A stretch of DNA of 32,386 bases, taken from the NCBI GenBank assembly GCA_003645885.1, contig QNCW01000003.1, positions 1 to 32,386 on the forward strand. Reading direction: 5' to 3'. Under the pieces are notes generated by a model, which saw only the letters and a list, made by a program, of their open reading frames with translations, was not told where the DNA came from and made no database searches. Source of the stretch: Candidatus Latescibacterota bacterium. Lineage in GTDB: Bacteria > Latescibacterota > 4484-107 > B68-G9. A program made the translations under genes and the position numbers. Position 1 is the first letter of the stretch; every line of letters begins with the position of its first letter. Positions 16,157 through 24,853 of the stretch are shown piece after piece.

Positions 16157-17124
16157 GTTCGCTCTTGCTCGGCATAGTGGCCTGTGTGCTCCTCAGCGGC
16201 TTCTTCTCCGGGGTTGAGACCGGGCTCGTCTCCTGCAACAGGCTGAAGATAAGGCACCTGGCCGAAGGAGGGAGTTGGAGGGCCCGCATAGCCGACAAGC
16301 TCCTGGCCGAGCCCGAGAGGTTCCTGGTGCTGACCCTGGTGGGGAACAACATCTCCCTCGTGACGGCGACCACCCTCACCACGTACCTTCTGGTACGCCT
16401 GGTCGGGGAGGGGAGGGCGGAATGGATGACGACCCTGATCCTCCTTCCCAACATCCTCCTCTTCGGGGAGATCCTGCCCAAAGCGGCCTTCAGACACTGG
16501 GCGGACAGGTTGGTCCTTTGGACTTCCCCGGTCCTTTGGTGCTTCCTCCACCTCCTTATGCCCGTAATATGGCTCACCGTGGTGCCTACGAGGTTCATCC
16601 TGAGGACCGTCTTCAGGATCTCCCCCGAAGAGCGCTCCCATCTGATATCCAGGGAGGAGCTGAGGGCCCTGATAGAGGAAGGTAGAAAGACCGGCTCGGT
16701 GGACCAGGAAAAGGGCAGGATGTTGACAGAGCTTTTCAAGGTGAGGGGGAGGCCCGTAAGGGACGTTATGGTCCCCATATCTAAGGTTCCCAAGGCCGAT
16801 GCTAAGGCGGAAGTAAGCGATGCTGTGCGCTCGCTTTTGGATCTCGGAGGCCCGGGGGTGGTGGTGTTCAAGGACAGGAAGGCTGTAGGCATCGCCTTCC
16901 CCGACAGAATGTTAGAGGCTCGGGAGGGAACGAAGCTCGGTGAGATAGTCGAGGGTGTGGAGTGGGTGCAGGAGCACGAGAAGGCTTACAAGGTCCTGGA
17001 CAGGTTGCGAAGGAGCAGCCACCACGTCGCCCTGGTGGAGGGACACTTGGGAGGGTGCATAGGCCTGGTCAGGCTGGAGGACGTCGTAGAGGAGATAGTG
17101 GGAGAGATATGGGAAGAGGTATGA
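16153..17124 (+). CDS. Second CNNM/CBS protein lacking a CorC C-terminal domain
   Basis: 'LLSGFFSGVETGLVSCNRLKIRHL', 'LLFGEILPKAAFRHWAD', 'VRDVMVPISKVPKAD'; ATGA overlap with the upstream gene. Confidence 0.88.
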   Translation: MSSLLLGIVACVLLSGFFSGVETGLVSCNRLKIRHLAEGGSWRARIADKLLAEPERFLVLTLVGNNISLVTATTLTTYLLVRLVGEGRAEWMTTLILLPNILLFGEILPKAAFRHWADRLVLWTSPVLWCFLHLLMPVIWLTVVPTRFILRTVFRISPEERSHLISREELRALIEEGRKTGSVDQEKGRMLTELFKVRGRPVRDVMVPISKVPKADAKAEVSDAVRSLLDLGGPGVVVFKDRKAVGIAFPDRMLEAREGTKLGEIVEGVEWVQEHEKAYKVLDRLRRSSHHVALVEGHLGGCIGLVRLEDVVEEIVGEIWEEV

Positions 17125-18569
17125 CGATATTGGTGGTGAGCAGGGACGAGGAACTCAGGAAAGATATGGTCTCCTGGTTCGAGGGTGGGGGAGGACATGT
17201 AGTGTTGACCGAGGGAGGACGTCCGGCCCTCTCCCTGGTCGAGAGGGGAAACGTGGACCTTGTGGTATGGGACGGGAGGGACGTGGGGGAACTCGAGGCC
17301 ATATGCAGGGAGGCTAAGAGGCATTACCCAAAGGGCATGGTGGTCTCGATATCGGACGGGGATGTCCCGAGCTGGGTCCAGGTGGACGGGGTCCTGGAGA
17401 GGCCCATCGTGAAGGAGGACCTGGAGAGGTTCCTGGAACATGTCCGGGAGAGGGAGAGGTTCCTCTCGGAGAACGGTCTGATAGGTCGGTCGGAGGCGAT
17501 GCAGGAGGTCTTCGAGACCGCCTTGGAGGTGGCCCACACGGACGTACAAGTTTTGCTCACGGGGGAGAACGGCACGGGCAAGGATATGCTGGCCAAAGCC
17601 ATCCATAACCACAGTCCGAGGAGGGAGGGACCCTTCATCCCCATCAACTGCGGTGCCATCCCGGAGAGTTTAATAGAAAGCGAGCTTTTCGGGTACGAGA
17701 GGGGGGCCTTCACAGGAGCCACCGGGAGGCGCATAGGGGTGTTCGAGGCTGCCCACGGCGGAACCATATTCTTGGACGAGATAGGGGAGATGCCCCTATC
17801 AGCACAGGTGAAGTTGCTCAGAGTTTTGGACGAGAGGAAGATAATGAGGATAGGGGGTAGGGAACAGATATCCGTGGACGTGAGGGTGATAGCTGCCACC
17901 AACAGGGACCTACGTCAGGAGGTCCTGGAGGGGAACTTCAGGAGGGACCTGTACTACAGGCTCAAGGTGGTGGAGATCCGCATCCCGCCCCTCCGCTCCC
18001 ATCCCGAGGACATACCCCTTTTGGTACAGGCTTTCGTCCAGGAATACATCGAGGAACACGACATGCCCTTCGGAGGTATATCCGAGGACGCTATGGAGGT
18101 CCTCATGCGTTACCCCTGGCCGGGGAACGTCCGGGAGCTTAAGAACGTCGTGGAGAGGATGATAGTGCTCTCCAAGGGGAAGAGGATAACCGCATCGGAC
18201 GTCCCACAGTACTTGGACGAACGCTTCGAGCCCTCCAGGAACCTCCCCGTGGCCACCGGAAAGACTCCAGACCAGGCCGAGAGGGAACTTATCTACAGGG
18301 TCCTGCTCGAGGTCAGACAGGAGCTCTCCGAGATAAAGGACCTCCTCCTTAGGAGACCGGAGCCCCTACCTTACCTCCCCAAGGAGGTGGAGGTAATAGA
18401 GGAACATGTGGAGGAGCCCGAGGAGATCAAGACTATGGAGGAGATGGAGAAGGAGATGATACAGAGGGCCCTGCGCCACACCGGAGGCAACCGCCGCAAA
18501 GCTGCGAAGCTCTTGGGGATAGGTGAGAGAACTTTGTACCGCAAGCTCCACAAGTACGGGCTGTCGTGA
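17121..18569 (+). CDS. Sigma-54-dependent NtrC-family regulator with degenerate receiver domain
   Basis: 'LLTGENGTGKDMLAKAIHNHSPRREGPFIPINCGAIPESLIESELFGYERGAFTGATGRR' (Walker A and GAFTGA), Fis-type HTH 'GNRRKAAKLLGIGERTLYRKLHKYGL'. ATG 17121 overlaps the upstream stop; ATG 17109 is an alternative. Confidence 0.93.
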   Translation: MTILVVSRDEELRKDMVSWFEGGGGHVVLTEGGRPALSLVERGNVDLVVWDGRDVGELEAICREAKRHYPKGMVVSISDGDVPSWVQVDGVLERPIVKEDLERFLEHVRERERFLSENGLIGRSEAMQEVFETALEVAHTDVQVLLTGENGTGKDMLAKAIHNHSPRREGPFIPINCGAIPESLIESELFGYERGAFTGATGRRIGVFEAAHGGTIFLDEIGEMPLSAQVKLLRVLDERKIMRIGGREQISVDVRVIAATNRDLRQEVLEGNFRRDLYYRLKVVEIRIPPLRSHPEDIPLLVQAFVQEYIEEHDMPFGGISEDAMEVLMRYPWPGNVRELKNVVERMIVLSKGKRITASDVPQYLDERFEPSRNLPVATGKTPDQAERELIYRVLLEVRQELSEIKDLLLRRPEPLPYLPKEVEVIEEHVEEPEEIKTMEEMEKEMIQRALRHTGGNRRKAAKLLGIGERTLYRKLHKYGLS

Positions 18570-19459
18570 TGGGCACTAAGTGCGGATATGTTGCTATAAT
18601 AGGAAGGCCGAACGTGGGCAAGTCCACCCTCATGAACTCCCTCGTAGGGGAGAAGCTCTCCATAGTCACACCGAAGCCTCAGACCACGAGGACCAGGGTC
18701 TTAGGGATACTCACCGAGGACGACGCCCAGATGGTCTTCCTGGACACCCCCGGGTTCCTGAGGCCCAGGGGCCTCCTTCAGGAGGCCATGGTGAGGGAGG
18801 TGAGGGAGGGGCTATCGGAGGCGGATGTGGTCCTGGCCATAACAGATGCGACCGACCTGGAGAGGACTTTCGACGAGGAACTTCGGGAGCTACTTAAATC
18901 CTCGGGCCGTCCGGCCGTGGTAGCCCTCAACAAGATGGATCTGGTAGGAGGGAAGGAGATATTTGAAGGGCTAAAGTGGCTCTACGAGAGCTTCCCGACG
19001 GAGGTAGTGCCGATATCGGCCCTCAAGGGCCACAACTTGGACGAGCTGAAGAAGGTCCTGAAGGGCTTCCTCCCGGAAGGCCCCTTCCTCTACCCACCTG
19101 AGGTCCTGGCCGACCAGCCCGAACGCTTCTTCGTGGCGGAACTTATCCGTGAGGAGCTATTCCTGAACCTCGGCCAGGAGCTTCCGTACGCTACCGCCGT
19201 CAAGGTTGAGGAGTTCAGGGAGAGGGACCCCTCGCAGGGCAAGACCTACATAAGGGCCACGATATACGTCGAAAAGCCCTCCCAGAGGGGGATAGTAATA
19301 GGTGAAGGTGGGGCGATGCTCAAGAAGATAGGCCAGTGGGCGAGGAAGAAGATAGAAGCGTTCCTAGGCCGGCCCGTGTACCTCGAACTTTGGGTGAAGG
19401 TTAGGCCCAAATGGTCCAGGAAGGAGGCCACGCTCAGGGAACTTGGGTACCTGAGGTGA
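18569..19459 (+). CDS. era: GTPase Era
   Basis: 'VAIIGRPNVGKSTLMNSLVGEKLSIVTPKPQTTRTRVLGI', 'LDTPGF', 'NKMDLV', KH domain 'RGIVIGEGGAMLKKIGQWARKKIEAFLGRPVYLELWVKV'. Confidence 0.97.
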   Translation: MGTKCGYVAIIGRPNVGKSTLMNSLVGEKLSIVTPKPQTTRTRVLGILTEDDAQMVFLDTPGFLRPRGLLQEAMVREVREGLSEADVVLAITDATDLERTFDEELRELLKSSGRPAVVALNKMDLVGGKEIFEGLKWLYESFPTEVVPISALKGHNLDELKKVLKGFLPEGPFLYPPEVLADQPERFFVAELIREELFLNLGQELPYATAVKVEEFRERDPSQGKTYIRATIYVEKPSQRGIVIGEGGAMLKKIGQWARKKIEAFLGRPVYLELWVKVRPKWSRKEATLRELGYLR

Positions 19460-19473
19460 GCCGGCCACTCCTA

Positions 19474-19502
19474 TTGACAACCGAGCGAGATATTATTATA
19501 TT
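19474..19502 (+). promoter_or_regulatory. Consensus sigma-70 promoter of tRNA-Asp
   Basis: TTGACA-N17-TATATT, 14 nt upstream of the mature tRNA 5' end. Confidence 0.8.
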
Positions 19503-19516
19503 TCCTCCGCAAAGGC

Positions 19517-19594
<78 letters not shown>

Positions 19595-19603
19595 TTTTCT
19601 CTT

Positions 19604-19631
19604 GGGCTGCCCGTTCAGGTCAGCTCTTTTT
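19604..19631 (+). terminator. Terminator after tRNA-Asp
   Basis: gggctg-N11-cagctc (one G-U pair), then ttttt. Confidence 0.55.
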
Positions 19632-19648
19632 GTTAGGTGGAGGTCGTC

Positions 19649-20686
19649 ATGAAGTGGTGGCATTTGAAGGATAGGTTCATAAAGTTGGTGCACATGGATG
19701 GGGACGGGCTCGTGCCCGGGAGGGTGGTGGTGAACGGGACGATATGGGACGAGAACGAGGAGTACCTCAAAGAAGTCTCGGAGGAGGCCCCACACGTCGA
19801 GGTGAGCGTGGCGAGGGACCCCCAGAGGGCTCGGGAGAACTGGGTTAGGGACGCATGGGGATGCCTCTGGCACTACCCCGGGGGATACTTGGACGGCCAG
19901 GTGGTGGAGCATCCCTTGGAGGACTGGTCCTCCTGGAGGGAGTACTCTCCGCCCGACCCCGAGGACTTCACGGACTGGGGTAAGGCCGGGGAGGACGTAA
20001 AGAGGGCCAAGGACGAGGGGAAGGTTGCCTGGGGCCACGTCGAGCACGGTTTCCTCTACCTCAGGCTCACGTACCTCAGAGGGTTCCAGAACTTCATGTT
20101 GGACGTGGGGGAGGGAAGGAAGGAGCTGAGGGAGCTGATAGACATGGTGACGGACTACTGGTGCGAGGTGGTGAGGAGGTGGCTGGAACTGGGGGTGGAC
20201 GCCATCTACTTCGGGGACGACCTGGGACATCAGGACTCCCTCCCCATAAGCCCGGAAAGCTGGAGGAAGCTCATAAAGCCCGCCTACAGGAGGATATTCT
20301 CGCTCTGCAGGGAAGGGGACGTCGAGGTATACCTCCACACCGACGGGTACGTGGTCGACATAATCCCCGACCTTTTAGAGGTCGGGGTCACGATCCTCAA
20401 CCCTCAGGACCTGGTGAACGGCCTGGAGGAACTCAGGAAGCTTGCGTGGGGTAAGGTATGCATAGACTTGGACATAGACAGGCAGAGGATAACGCCCTTC
20501 GGGACCCCAGAACAGATAGATGAGCATATACTTAGGTGCGTGAGGACCCTGGGCTCCCCGATGGGAGGACTCATGCTCATATACGGGGCCTACCCCGGGA
20601 CCCCAGCGGAGAACGTTGCGGCGGTCATATCGGCCATGGAGAGGTACCACGACTGGTGGAGATGTGGAGGGACCCGGAGAGGATAG
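19649..20686 (+). CDS. Uroporphyrinogen decarboxylase-family protein (MtaA/CmuA-like fold, probably not HemE)
   Basis: 'DAIYFGDDLGHQDSLPISPESWRKLIKPAYRRIFSLC', 'VYLHTDGYVVDIIPDLLEVGVTILNPQ'; lacks the HemE N-terminal RQAGRY motif. Confidence 0.75.
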   Translation: MKWWHLKDRFIKLVHMDGDGLVPGRVVVNGTIWDENEEYLKEVSEEAPHVEVSVARDPQRARENWVRDAWGCLWHYPGGYLDGQVVEHPLEDWSSWREYSPPDPEDFTDWGKAGEDVKRAKDEGKVAWGHVEHGFLYLRLTYLRGFQNFMLDVGEGRKELRELIDMVTDYWCEVVRRWLELGVDAIYFGDDLGHQDSLPISPESWRKLIKPAYRRIFSLCREGDVEVYLHTDGYVVDIIPDLLEVGVTILNPQDLVNGLEELRKLAWGKVCIDLDIDRQRITPFGTPEQIDEHILRCVRTLGSPMGGLMLIYGAYPGTPAENVAAVISAMERYHDWWRCGGTRRG

Positions 20687-20701
20687 GACTGGACACGGGC
20701 C

Positions 20702-22174
20702 ATGTGTCAGGAGGTCGACGGAACGAGGGAGCTTGCGGAGCTCGCCCTGGAAGTTGCCAGGACCTGTGGGGCGAGCTATGCGGACGTGAGGATAGTGCGC
20801 ACTGAGGAGGAGAGGATATCCGTCAAGAACTGCTTAGTATCCGAGCTTTCGCGGAACGAGGACATGGGCTTCGGGGTCAGGGTCTTAGCGGACGGAGCCT
20901 GGGGGTTCTCGAGCAGCAGCGTGCTCTCCGAGGAGGAGGTGCGAAGGGTCGTGGCCGAGGCCGTGGAGATAGCCAAGGCGAGCGCCTCCTTGAAGCTGAG
21001 GGACGTCACGCTTGCTCCCGAGCCTCCCCACACGGCCGAGTGGACGACACCTATAGCTAAGGACCCATTCGAGGTCCCCTTGGATGAGAAGATCGACCTC
21101 CTTACAAGGACGACCGAGGAGGCCCTGAGGACGGGGAAGATAAAGGTCGCCCAGGCCGGGATGAGGTTCGTGAGGGAGCACAAGCTCTTCTCAAACACCG
21201 AGGGGAGCTACATAGAACAGGTCCTTTACTTTTCGGGCGTGGGGTTCACTGTCTTCGCTGTAGGGCACGGCGACATGCAGAGGAGGTCCTTCCCATCGTC
21301 CTTCGGGGGGCAGTACATGTCCAAGGGGTACGAGCTTGTGGAGGAGGTACCCCTCTTGGAGAACGTGGGGAGGATATCCGAGGAGGCCGTTATGCTCCTT
21401 AAGGCCAGGCAGTGCCCCGAGGCCACCACGGACCTCATATTGGACGGCTCCCAGCTCGCCCTCCAGATACACGAGTCCTTGGGGCATCCGTCCGAGCTGG
21501 ACAGGGTCTTGGGCACGGAGGCGAGCTTCGCTGGCACGAGCTTCCTCACCCCGGATAAGCTCGGGAGGTTGAAGTACGCCTCGCCCATAGTGGACATAGT
21601 TGCGGACAGTACCGTCCCCGGAGGGCTCGCAACGGCCGGGTACGACGACGAGGGGGTGGAGGCGCAGAGGTGGTACCTCGTGAGGGAGGGCACGTTCGTG
21701 GGGTACCTCACTTCGAGGGAGACCGCCCCGGTCTTGGGCGAGCCCAGGAGCAGGGGGTGCATGAGGGCGGACGGATGGAACAGGATCCCCCTCATAAGGA
21801 TGACCAACATAAGCCTCATGCCGGGGGACCCCACCTTGGACGAACTCATAAACGACACCAGGGACGGGATATACATGGAGACCAACAAGAGCTGGAGCAT
21901 AGACCAGAGGAGGATAAACTTCCAGTTCGCGACCGAGATAGCGTGGAGGATAAAGAAGGGCAGGAAGGTCGAGGTCCTCAAGAACCCCTCCTACCAGGGG
22001 AAGACCTTGGAGTTCTGGAACTCGTGCGATGCGATATGCAACGAGGACCACTTCGTGCTCTGGGGTATAGTCAACTGCGGGAAGGGACAGCCGCTTCAGA
22101 TAGCGAGGATGTCCCACGGGGCCTCCCCTGCGAGGTTCAGGAGGATAAAAGTGGGGGTGGCGCATGCTAAGTAG
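20702..22174 (+). CDS. tldD: TldD-family metalloprotease
   Basis: 'LQIHESLGHPSELDRVLGTEASFAGTSFL' (HExxxH), 'NCGKGQPLQIARMSHGASPARFRRIKVG'. Confidence 0.9.
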   Translation: MCQEVDGTRELAELALEVARTCGASYADVRIVRTEEERISVKNCLVSELSRNEDMGFGVRVLADGAWGFSSSSVLSEEEVRRVVAEAVEIAKASASLKLRDVTLAPEPPHTAEWTTPIAKDPFEVPLDEKIDLLTRTTEEALRTGKIKVAQAGMRFVREHKLFSNTEGSYIEQVLYFSGVGFTVFAVGHGDMQRRSFPSSFGGQYMSKGYELVEEVPLLENVGRISEEAVMLLKARQCPEATTDLILDGSQLALQIHESLGHPSELDRVLGTEASFAGTSFLTPDKLGRLKYASPIVDIVADSTVPGGLATAGYDDEGVEAQRWYLVREGTFVGYLTSRETAPVLGEPRSRGCMRADGWNRIPLIRMTNISLMPGDPTLDELINDTRDGIYMETNKSWSIDQRRINFQFATEIAWRIKKGRKVEVLKNPSYQGKTLEFWNSCDAICNEDHFVLWGIVNCGKGQPLQIARMSHGASPARFRRIKVGVAHAK

Positions 22175-23477
22175 GGAGGAGATCAGGGAGATAGCGGAAA
22201 GGGCCCTGAGGACCTGCGAGGCCGACGAGGTCGAGGTCGTGGTGCGTACCTGGAGGAGCTACCTCACCAGGTACGCCTCAAACTACATACATCAAAACCT
22301 CGGAGAGGCCTCCCTCCGGATAACCCTGAGGGCGGTGATAGGAAGTAGGATGGGCGAGGCGTCGGGGGAGGGGACGGACGAAAGTTCGCTCAGGAGGCTA
22401 GCAAGGAAGGCCTCGGAGCTTGCGAGGTCCTCCCCCGAGGACCCCGAGCTTCTCCCCAGGCTCGGGCCACAGGAATACAGAAAGGTGGACGCCTTCTGCG
22501 AGGAGGGCACCTCCCCCTCGGAGAGGGCGAGGTGGATATCCGAGGTCGTGGCGCACTGCAGGGAAAGGGGACTCGAGGCAGCTGGCTTCTTCTCCGAGGA
22601 GAGGAGGGCGCTGGCGATAGCCAACTCCAAAGGGCTTTTTGCATTCTACAGAAGGACTTCCTTCACGTTCAGCGCATCGGTCACCTCGGGGGAGGGCTCC
22701 GGGTGGTGCGAGAGGAGTTCGTGGAGGAAGGATGAGATATCCCCGAGGGAGGTGGGGGAGGTTGCCGTTAGGAAGGCGGAGATGGGGAGGAACCCGAGGG
22801 AGGTGGGGCCGGGGAGGTACACAGTGATATTGGAGCCTGGGGCGGTGGCGGACCTGATAGGATACCTCGCCCCCGGCTTCGACGCACTGGCCGTGGAGGA
22901 GGGAAGGAGCTTCCTCTCCGGGAAGGTGGGAAAGAAGCTCTTCGGCGATAACATAAACATAGCATCGGATGTGTACCATCCCCTGCACAGGGATGTACCC
23001 TTCGATTCCGAAGGCGTGCCCACCAAGAGGGTCCAGCTTATAAGGGACGGGGTGGCCGAGAACTTGGCCTACGACAGGCTCACAGCGAAGAGGCACGGCC
23101 TCGAGCCCACCGGCCACGGGCTCGGTCCGAGGGGTAGGTTGGGGGCGATCCCGAGGGCCCTGGTGATGGAGGGGGGGAGGGACACCCTCGAGGAGATGAT
23201 ATCCTCCACCGAGAGGGGGATACTCGTCACGAGGTTCCACTACCACAACCTCGTGGACCCCATGAAGCTGATAGTGACGGGGATGACGAGGGACGGAACG
23301 TTCTGGATAGAGGACGGCAGGATAAGGTTCGGGATAAAGAACCTGAGGTTCAACCAGAGCCTCCTTGACCTGCTCAACAGTGTGGAGATGACCTCCGAGC
23401 CGGTTTACGTATCCGGGGCAGTGGTCCCGGCCCTGAAGGCCAGGGAGTTCAACTTCACCAGCAGTACGGAATTTTGA
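22164..23477 (+). CDS. TldE/PmbA-family protein
   Basis: 'LEPGAVADLIGYLAPGFDALAVEEGRSFLSGKVGKKLFGDNINIASD', 'GVPTKRVQLIRDGVAENLAYDR', paired with tldD and overlapping it by 11 nt. Confidence 0.88.
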   Translation: MLSREEIREIAERALRTCEADEVEVVVRTWRSYLTRYASNYIHQNLGEASLRITLRAVIGSRMGEASGEGTDESSLRRLARKASELARSSPEDPELLPRLGPQEYRKVDAFCEEGTSPSERARWISEVVAHCRERGLEAAGFFSEERRALAIANSKGLFAFYRRTSFTFSASVTSGEGSGWCERSSWRKDEISPREVGEVAVRKAEMGRNPREVGPGRYTVILEPGAVADLIGYLAPGFDALAVEEGRSFLSGKVGKKLFGDNINIASDVYHPLHRDVPFDSEGVPTKRVQLIRDGVAENLAYDRLTAKRHGLEPTGHGLGPRGRLGAIPRALVMEGGRDTLEEMISSTERGILVTRFHYHNLVDPMKLIVTGMTRDGTFWIEDGRIRFGIKNLRFNQSLLDLLNSVEMTSEPVYVSGAVVPALKAREFNFTSSTEF

Positions 23478-23516
23478 GGGAGCATCGGCAGCCAGGACCC
23501 CGATAGAGGAGGCCTG

Positions 23517-23876
23517 ATGGTGGGAGTGGACCTCGTGGAGGTAGGGAGGATAAGGGAAGCGGCCTCGAGGTTCGGGGATAGGTTCCTTAAGAGGGTCTTC
23601 ACCCGGAGGGAGTTGGAATATTGTATGGCCAGGATGGACCCCTATCCCCACTTGGCGGCGAGGTGGGCGGCCAAGGAGGCCTTCGTCAAGGCCCTGGGAA
23701 CAGGCTTCGCCCGGGGCATAAAGTGGAAGGATGTGGAGCTGCTTCCGGGAGGGGAAAGGCCCTACCTCGTCCTCGGTGGAAGGGCCTCCGAGCTTCTTGG
23801 GGAGAGGAGGGCCGAGGTCAGCATATCCCACACCGATTCCTACGCAGTGGCCGTAGTGCTCATCTTCCCTCGATAG
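23517..23876 (+). CDS. acpS: Holo-[acyl-carrier-protein] synthase
   Basis: 'GVDLVEVGRIREAASRFGDRFLKRVFTRRELEYC', 'LAARWAAKEAFVKALGTG', 'VSISHTDSYAVAVV'. Confidence 0.96.
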   Translation: MVGVDLVEVGRIREAASRFGDRFLKRVFTRRELEYCMARMDPYPHLAARWAAKEAFVKALGTGFARGIKWKDVELLPGGERPYLVLGGRASELLGERRAEVSISHTDSYAVAVVLIFPR

Positions 23877-24801
23877 ATGCTCTGTCCGCCTTAAGCGTGC
23901 GAGCATACAGGACCCATCCTACGCCCGTCACGGGCAGGTACTGGGTGGCATGGTAGAAGGCCGATATCCCGAGGGCCTCTTCCTTTGGGACCCCGAAGAG
24001 CGAGAGCCCTAAGATGCACGAGTACTGAAGCGTGCCGACGTACCCAGGAGAAGAAGGTATCATGACCCCTATTGTCATAAGGCCCATAACCACGGGAAGG
24101 GAGCAGGCAGGAAGGCTCCTGTGGAACGCTAAGAAGCTTCCGTAGAGAGCTGCCATCGCCACCGTCCACACTCCGAAAGACAACAGGAGGACCTTCGGTA
24201 TCTTTCCTCCCCCGGCCAGAGCACCCAAGCCCTCAGAGAACGCCTCCACGAACCTCCCGAGCCTCCCTGAAAGCCTCCCGATGAGGGCCTCGACGTGTCC
24301 CCTCAGGGCTATAAGGGCGACGAGGGCGCAGACGAAGAGGCCCAGGCCCGCCGCCCCTGCGGTCCTGACCCATCCCGGAGCCCCGACGAAGGGCACCACC
24401 CCTAAGAAGGTCGCCATCACCACGAGGCCGTCCAAGGTCCTCTCCACGACTATCGAGCCTAAGGCTCCCCCCCACGAAATCCCCTCCCTCCTGCTTATTA
24501 CCTCGGCCCTCAGCAGCTCCCCCATATGGGCGGGGAGGAGGTTGTTGGCCATGAGACCTACGAGCGTGGCCGAGAGGAGGCGGTCGGTCCGGACGTGGCC
24601 CAAGGGACTCAGAAGGACCTTCCACCTCACCGCCCTCACCCATATGCTCCCGAATGTCAGGGCCACCACGGGCGCGGCCCACCAGTAGGAGGCCCCTCGG
24701 AAGGCCGTAAGGAGGGCACCGAGGTCCACCTTCCTGAAGGAGAGGTACAAAAACAGGGCGCTCAAGGCAAGCCCGATCCAGAACCTGATCCTTCCTACCA
24801 T
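23860..24801 (-). CDS. UPF0104/lysylphosphatidylglycerol synthase-like multi-TM protein
   Basis: 'WWAAPVVALTFGSIWVRAVRWKVLLSPLG', 'LMANNLLPAHMGELLRAEVISRREG', 'GSIVVERTLDGLVV', 'IPSSPGYVGTLQYSCILGLSLFGV'. Confidence 0.9.
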   Translation of the reverse strand: MVGRIRFWIGLALSALFLYLSFRKVDLGALLTAFRGASYWWAAPVVALTFGSIWVRAVRWKVLLSPLGHVRTDRLLSATLVGLMANNLLPAHMGELLRAEVISRREGISWGGALGSIVVERTLDGLVVMATFLGVVPFVGAPGWVRTAGAAGLGLFVCALVALIALRGHVEALIGRLSGRLGRFVEAFSEGLGALAGGGKIPKVLLLSFGVWTVAMAALYGSFLAFHRSLPACSLPVVMGLMTIGVMIPSSPGYVGTLQYSCILGLSLFGVPKEEALGISAFYHATQYLPVTGVGWVLYARTLKADRASIEGR

Positions 24802-24853
24802 CTGAGGAATTCGGCCAGCGCCCAGTAAAAGCAGAGCCTTCTCTTTCGGAGCA

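Noticed and set aside
14932-16641. 569-aa minus-strand ORF in the track
   Set aside because: Antisense to two clear CNNM/CBS genes; low-complexity Ser/Pro/His-rich translation typical of shadow ORFs in GC-rich DNA.
21191-22165. 324-aa minus-strand ORF in the track
   Set aside because: Antisense to tldD; shadow composition.
22398-23906. 502-aa minus-strand ORF in the track
   Set aside because: Antisense to tldE and acpS; no recognisable motif; Pro/Arg/Leu-rich shadow translation.
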